From Paraburkholderia dinghuensis (GTDB taxonomy: Bacteria > Pseudomonadota > Gammaproteobacteria > Burkholderiales > Burkholderiaceae), in NCBI RefSeq assembly GCF_003837865.1, contig NZ_RQIS01000013.1:62415-126414 (forward strand): a stretch of 64,000 nucleotides of DNA, in the 5' to 3' direction. Below the pieces are notes generated by a model, which saw only the letters and a program-made list of their open reading frames with translations, was not told where the DNA came from and made no database searches. Below are positions 60,906 through 64,000 of the stretch, piece after piece; position 1 is the first letter of the stretch; each line of letters opens with the position of its first letter. The translations under genes and the position numbers were made by a program.

Positions 60906-62303
60906 ATGACGAACCCATCTACCGCCACGCCCTTCAGCGCGCTCCCGCTCGCGCCCGCCATGCTCGAGAACCTCACCCGGCTCGGCTACCTCGAAATGAC
61001 GCCCATCCAGGCCGAAAGCCTGCCCATCGCGCTCGCGGGACACGATCTCATCGCGCAGTCGAAAACGGGTAGCGGCAAGACGGCCGCATTTTCGCTGGCG
61101 CTGCTGTCGCGGCTCGATGTGCGCCGCCTCGAAGTACAGGCGATGATCCTCTGCCCCACGCGCGAACTGGCCGACCAGGTCACGCAGGAAATCCGCCGCC
61201 TTGCGCGCGCCGAGGAAAACATCAAGGTGCTGACGCTATGCGGCGGCACGCCCATGCGCCCCCAGACGGCGAGCCTCGAACATGGCGCGCATATCATCGT
61301 CGGCACGCCGGGACGCATCATGGATCATCTGGAGCGCGGCAGCCTCGCGCTCGAAGCGCTGAACACGCTCGTGCTCGACGAAGCGGACCGCATGCTCGAC
61401 ATGGGCTTCTTCGACGACATCGCCAAAGTGGTCAGCCAGTGCCCCAAAGAGCGTCAGACGTTGCTGTTTTCGGCCACCTATCCGGACGGCATCACGAAGC
61501 TCAGTCAACGCTTCCTTCGCAATCCGAAGGAAGCCAAATTCGAAGAACATCACGACAATAGCAAGATTCGCCAGCGCTTCTACGAAGTCACCGAGAACGA
61601 CCGTCTGCACGCGGTCGGCATGCTGCTGAATCACTATCGCCCGGTGAGCACGCTGGCGTTCTGCAACACGAAGCAGCAGTGTCGCGACCTGCTCGACGTG
61701 CTTCGCGCGCAGGGCTTTCATGCACTCGCGCTGCACGGCGAACTCGACCAGCGCGAACGCGACCAGGTGCTGATCCAGTTTGCCAACCGAAGCTGCTCGG
61801 TGCTCGTGGCCACCGACGTCGCCGCGCGTGGTCTCGACATCGCGCAGCTCGAAGCGGTGATCAACGTGGATGTAACGCCCGATCCCGAAACCTACGTGCA
61901 CCGCATCGGCCGTACGGGACGCGCGGATCAGGACGGCTGGGCGCTTTCCCTCGCGACCATGGACGAGATGGGGCGCGTGGGCGGCATCGAGCAGGCGCTC
62001 AAGCGCGAAGTCGAATGGCATCCCGTCGCCTCGCTAAAACCCGCCAGCAATACGCCCCTGCTGCCGCCGATGGAAACGCTGCAGATTCTTGGCGGCCGCA
62101 AGGAGAAGATCCGTCCGGGCGACGTGCTGGGCGCGCTGACCGGCGAAGCCGGATTCAAGGGCGAGCAGATCGGCAAGATCAACGTCACCGATTTTTCGAC
62201 CTACGTGGCCGTCGAGCGTGGCATCGCACGCGATGCGCTGCGCAAGCTCAATGCGGGCAAGGTTAAGGGCAAGAAGATCAAAGCGCGCCTGATGGACGAG
62301 TGA
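60906..62303 (+). CDS. dbpA: ATP-dependent RNA helicase DbpA
   Basis: 465 residues. Motifs: FSALPLAPAMLENLTRLGYL (Q), QSKTGSGKT (I), PTRELADQ, DEADRMLD (II), SATYPD (III), ARGLDIAQ (V), HRIGRTGR (VI), and a C-terminal RNA-recognition domain ending FSTYVAVERGIARDALRKLN. The KIRPGDVLGALTGEAG words are typical of DbpA, which is targeted to hairpin 92 of 23S rRNA during large-subunit assembly. A divergent diguanylate cyclase lies 288 bases upstream. Confidence 0.95.
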   Translation: MTNPSTATPFSALPLAPAMLENLTRLGYLEMTPIQAESLPIALAGHDLIAQSKTGSGKTAAFSLALLSRLDVRRLEVQAMILCPTRELADQVTQEIRRLARAEENIKVLTLCGGTPMRPQTASLEHGAHIIVGTPGRIMDHLERGSLALEALNTLVLDEADRMLDMGFFDDIAKVVSQCPKERQTLLFSATYPDGITKLSQRFLRNPKEAKFEEHHDNSKIRQRFYEVTENDRLHAVGMLLNHYRPVSTLAFCNTKQQCRDLLDVLRAQGFHALALHGELDQRERDQVLIQFANRSCSVLVATDVAARGLDIAQLEAVINVDVTPDPETYVHRIGRTGRADQDGWALSLATMDEMGRVGGIEQALKREVEWHPVASLKPASNTPLLPPMETLQILGGRKEKIRPGDVLGALTGEAGFKGEQIGKINVTDFSTYVAVERGIARDALRKLNAGKVKGKKIKARLMDE

Positions 62304-62352
62304 GATCGCCCGCCGTTTAGGCGATGCGCCGCGCTGCGCGCCGGGAATAGAA

Positions 62353-62377
62353 GGCATCGCAAAAAACTTGCGATGCC
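62353..62377 (+). terminator. Hairpin after dbpA
   Basis: A perfect 10-bp stem (62353-62362 with 62368-62377) with a 5-base A-rich loop, 50 bases after the dbpA stop. There is no T-run after it on either strand, so it is at best a weak intrinsic terminator. Confidence 0.5.
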
Positions 62378-62481
62378 AGACGGCACCACATAGGCTTAGG
62401 CTCGTGACTGCAGGAGCCGACCCGAACAACCACTCGCGCGGACCTTTCCCCAAGGCGCGCATGTTCAAAGGGAGTCTTGTA

Positions 62482-62793
62482 ATGCCATGTTCACGTCGCA
62501 AGTTCATCGCCATCGCGGCCACGTTCGCCTCGACGTCGATTCTCATCGACGAAGCGCGCGCCGACGCCCCGCCGGTCTCCGAGAGCGATCCGACGGCTCA
62601 GGCGCTCGGCTACAAGGCCAATGCCTCGCAGGTGGATAAAGCGAAGTACCCGAAATATCAAACCGGCCAGGCGTGTTCGAATTGCCAGCTGTTTCAGGGC
62701 AAGACGGGAGCGGCGACTGGCCCCTGTCTGCTCTTCGGCGGCAAGATCGTTAATAGCGGCGGCTGGTGCAGCGGCTATACGAAGAAGACCTGA
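62482..62793 (+). CDS. High-potential iron-sulfur protein with Tat signal
   Basis: 103 residues. The start at ATG 62482 is set by GGGAG 7 bases upstream; an in-frame ATG at 62461 lies before this ribosome-binding site. The signal SRRKFIAIAATFASTSILID carries twin arginine. The mature part has four cysteines, ACSNCQLFQG, GPCLLFG and GGWCSGY, the HiPIP [4Fe-4S] pattern. A periplasmic electron carrier for respiratory or photosynthetic-like chains; here the partner is unknown. Single gene. Confidence 0.93.
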   Translation: MPCSRRKFIAIAATFASTSILIDEARADAPPVSESDPTAQALGYKANASQVDKAKYPKYQTGQACSNCQLFQGKTGAATGPCLLFGGKIVNSGGWCSGYTKKT

Positions 62794-63160
62794 GACCGGT
62801 CGCGACGCGCGTTGCGAGCGTGAGGTTCTCGCGCGCCTACCGCGACGATGGCGACATGTGCATGATCGCCAACACCAGTCGGCGTCGATCGAAATAGCCG
62901 CCCGCGAGCAGGCCACCTGCCCGGGCGGATCTCTCCTTTGCCGTGACCCGGCGCCCCGCCGCGCCCTCAACCGGGCGTCATATCCGGCCCTCGCGGCCGT
63001 GTTTTGCCCGGCTCGCCGCCGGAACAAGGCAAAATAACGCTTTTGAGCCCTCACAGGGCTCGGCTTTCCCACGCTGGCCACTGCCTGCAATGCTCGCTGC
63101 GAGCAACGCCAGGCCCGGCCGGCCCGCTCGCCGCTCAGGCGACTCCAGGAGCAGTTCTTC
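62794..63160. other. Intergenic, no gene seen
   Basis: About 365 bases between the HiPIP gene and the DUF2760 gene. A 7-bp hairpin with a 3-base loop (63045-63051 with 63055-63061) lies ~100 bases before the next start. No gene or other signal was seen. Confidence 0.45.
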
Positions 63161-63751
63161 ATGACCGAATCGAATCTTTCGTTCGTCGGCCGGCTTTCCG
63201 TCGCCGTCGGATCGTTTTTCGCCATCCTCGGCGACAGCACGCTTGCCGCGAACGTTCGCCGTTTGCGCGAAGGCGCGCCGGCGCCCGTTTCTGCCCCTCT
63301 TTCTGCCCCTGTTTCCGCGCCCCAACCCGCACCGGTCGCCGCGCCTGCTCCGGCGCCCGCCATCGAAGAAGCGAGTCCCGATGCAGCCCTTCAACTGCTG
63401 GGCCTGCTTCAGCGTAACGCGCGCTTCATCGACTTCGTCGAAGAGGACATCGCGAGCTATTCCGATTTCGAAATCGGTGCTGCGGCGCGCCTCGTTCACG
63501 ACGGTTGCCGCACGACGCTGCGCGAACACTTCACGATCCGCCCGGTGCGCGACGAAGCCGAAGGCAGCCGCGTCACGGTCCCCGAGGGTTTCGACGCCAC
63601 CGCGATCCGCCTCACCGGCAACGTGGTCGGCAAGGCACCGTTTAGCGGCAGCGTCGCGCACCGCGGCTGGCGCGCCGCCGAAGTCAGGCTGCCGAAGCTC
63701 ATCAAGTCCCACGACGTGACGGTGATCGCACCCGCCGAGGTGGAGCTATGA
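63161..63751 (+). CDS. DUF2760 protein
   Basis: 196 residues. A hydrophobic start (LSVAVGSFFAILGDSTLAAN), an Ala/Pro-rich linker (~40-75), then the DUF2760 core: LLGLLQRNARFIDFVEEDIA, GAAARLVHDGCRTTLREHFT and VAHRGWRAAEVRLPKL. The family regularly accompanies Hsp70-like proteins. The next gene starts within its stop (ATGA), so they are translationally coupled. Function unknown; probably assists the chaperone. Confidence 0.87.
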   Translation: MTESNLSFVGRLSVAVGSFFAILGDSTLAANVRRLREGAPAPVSAPLSAPVSAPQPAPVAAPAPAPAIEEASPDAALQLLGLLQRNARFIDFVEEDIASYSDFEIGAAARLVHDGCRTTLREHFTIRPVRDEAEGSRVTVPEGFDATAIRLTGNVVGKAPFSGSVAHRGWRAAEVRLPKLIKSHDVTVIAPAEVEL

Positions 63752-64000
63752 GCGAGCCGCGCTTTTCGATCGGTATCGATCTGGGCACGACGCACAGCGC
63801 GCTGTCTTACGTCGACCTCACGGCAAGCGATGGCGAGAAAACCACCCAGGGCGTGCTGCCCATCGCGCAGCTCACCGCGCCTGGCACGCTCGAATCGCCC
63901 AGCCTGCTGCCTTCGTTTCTCTATCTGCCGCATCCCGGCGAACTGACGCCCGGCGATCTGACCTTGCCGTGGACGGCAAGCCGCGACTACGCGGTAGGCG
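63748..64000 (+). CDS. Hsp70-family chaperone, N-terminal part
   Basis: Only the first ~84 codons are in the window. It starts MSEPRFSIGIDLGTTHSALS, with the phosphate-1 loop GIDLGTT of the actin/Hsp70 ATPase. This is the DnaK-like protein paired with DUF2760 in many proteobacteria, distinct from housekeeping DnaK. The frame is open to the end of the window. Confidence 0.9.
   Translation, partial: MSEPRFSIGIDLGTTHSALSYVDLTASDGEKTTQGVLPIAQLTAPGTLESPSLLPSFLYLPHPGELTPGDLTLPWTASRDYAVG

Overview
The window looks like a chromosomal segment of a high-G+C betaproteobacterium of the Burkholderiaceae (Paraburkholderia, Caballeronia or Burkholderia). This is an inference from gene content and codon use: a Burkholderia-type porin end, a fused PTS phosphotransferase (EIIA-HPr-EI) followed by a GlcNAc-type EIICB, a HiPIP, small DUF3820/DUF2322/DUF6566-like proteins, a DUF2760-Hsp70 pair and long antisense shadow frames. 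No rRNA, tRNA, CRISPR array or intact insertion sequence was seen.

Layout. 1-2.9 kb: porin C-terminus, a DUF3820 protein, a LuxR-type regulator and a cysteine-dioxygenase-like cupin. 3.5-8.1 kb: one 1523-residue protein of clearly lower G+C, flanked by gene-poor DNA. It joins a Cap4-like nuclease domain to a STAND/NACHT-type NTPase and a very long helical C-terminal part, which is the plan of Avs-type antiphage proteins. It is the best candidate here for a poorly described defence system. 8.7-14.2 kb: an Fe-S protein, a fumarate-reductase-like flavoprotein with non-covalent FAD, a NuoF-like NADH module and a tautomerase, divergent from a DASS dicarboxylate transporter; the set suggests a soluble NADH-linked C4-acid redox enzyme. 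14.4-21.8 kb: phosphoketolase divergent from the PTS operon. 21.8-29.3 kb: a small conserved protein, a universal stress protein, RhlE, an exported epoxide-hydrolase-like enzyme, and a FixL/FixJ-like kinase and regulator with an extra stand-alone receiver.

29.9-34.9 kb: a four-gene multidrug efflux operon (DHA2 permease, MarR regulator, outer-membrane factor, HlyD adaptor). 35.2-40.0 kb: a TorA/BisC-type molybdoenzyme, its TorD chaperone and a three-haem cytochrome c. The cytochrome joins an alcohol-dehydrogenase-like dihaem part to a TorC-like C-terminal domain, an unusual electron-donor architecture. 41-45 kb: a truncated GntR regulator, an IlvD/Edd dehydratase and a chemoreceptor. 45.1-50.3 kb: badH-badI-aliB-aliA with divergent badR and a perfect palindrome between them, encoding cyclohexanecarboxylate degradation toward pimeloyl-CoA; the hydratase step (badK) is absent from the cluster.

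50.7-64 kb: housekeeping and accessory genes: GST, DUF2322, an AhpD-like protein, two diguanylate cyclases, DUF2182 and DUF899 proteins, a winged-helix protein translationally coupled to a beta-propeller protein, an 18-bp inverted repeat, a LysR regulator divergent from an NAD-binding epimerase-like protein, DbpA, an exported HiPIP, and DUF2760 coupled to an Hsp70-like protein cut off by the window end.
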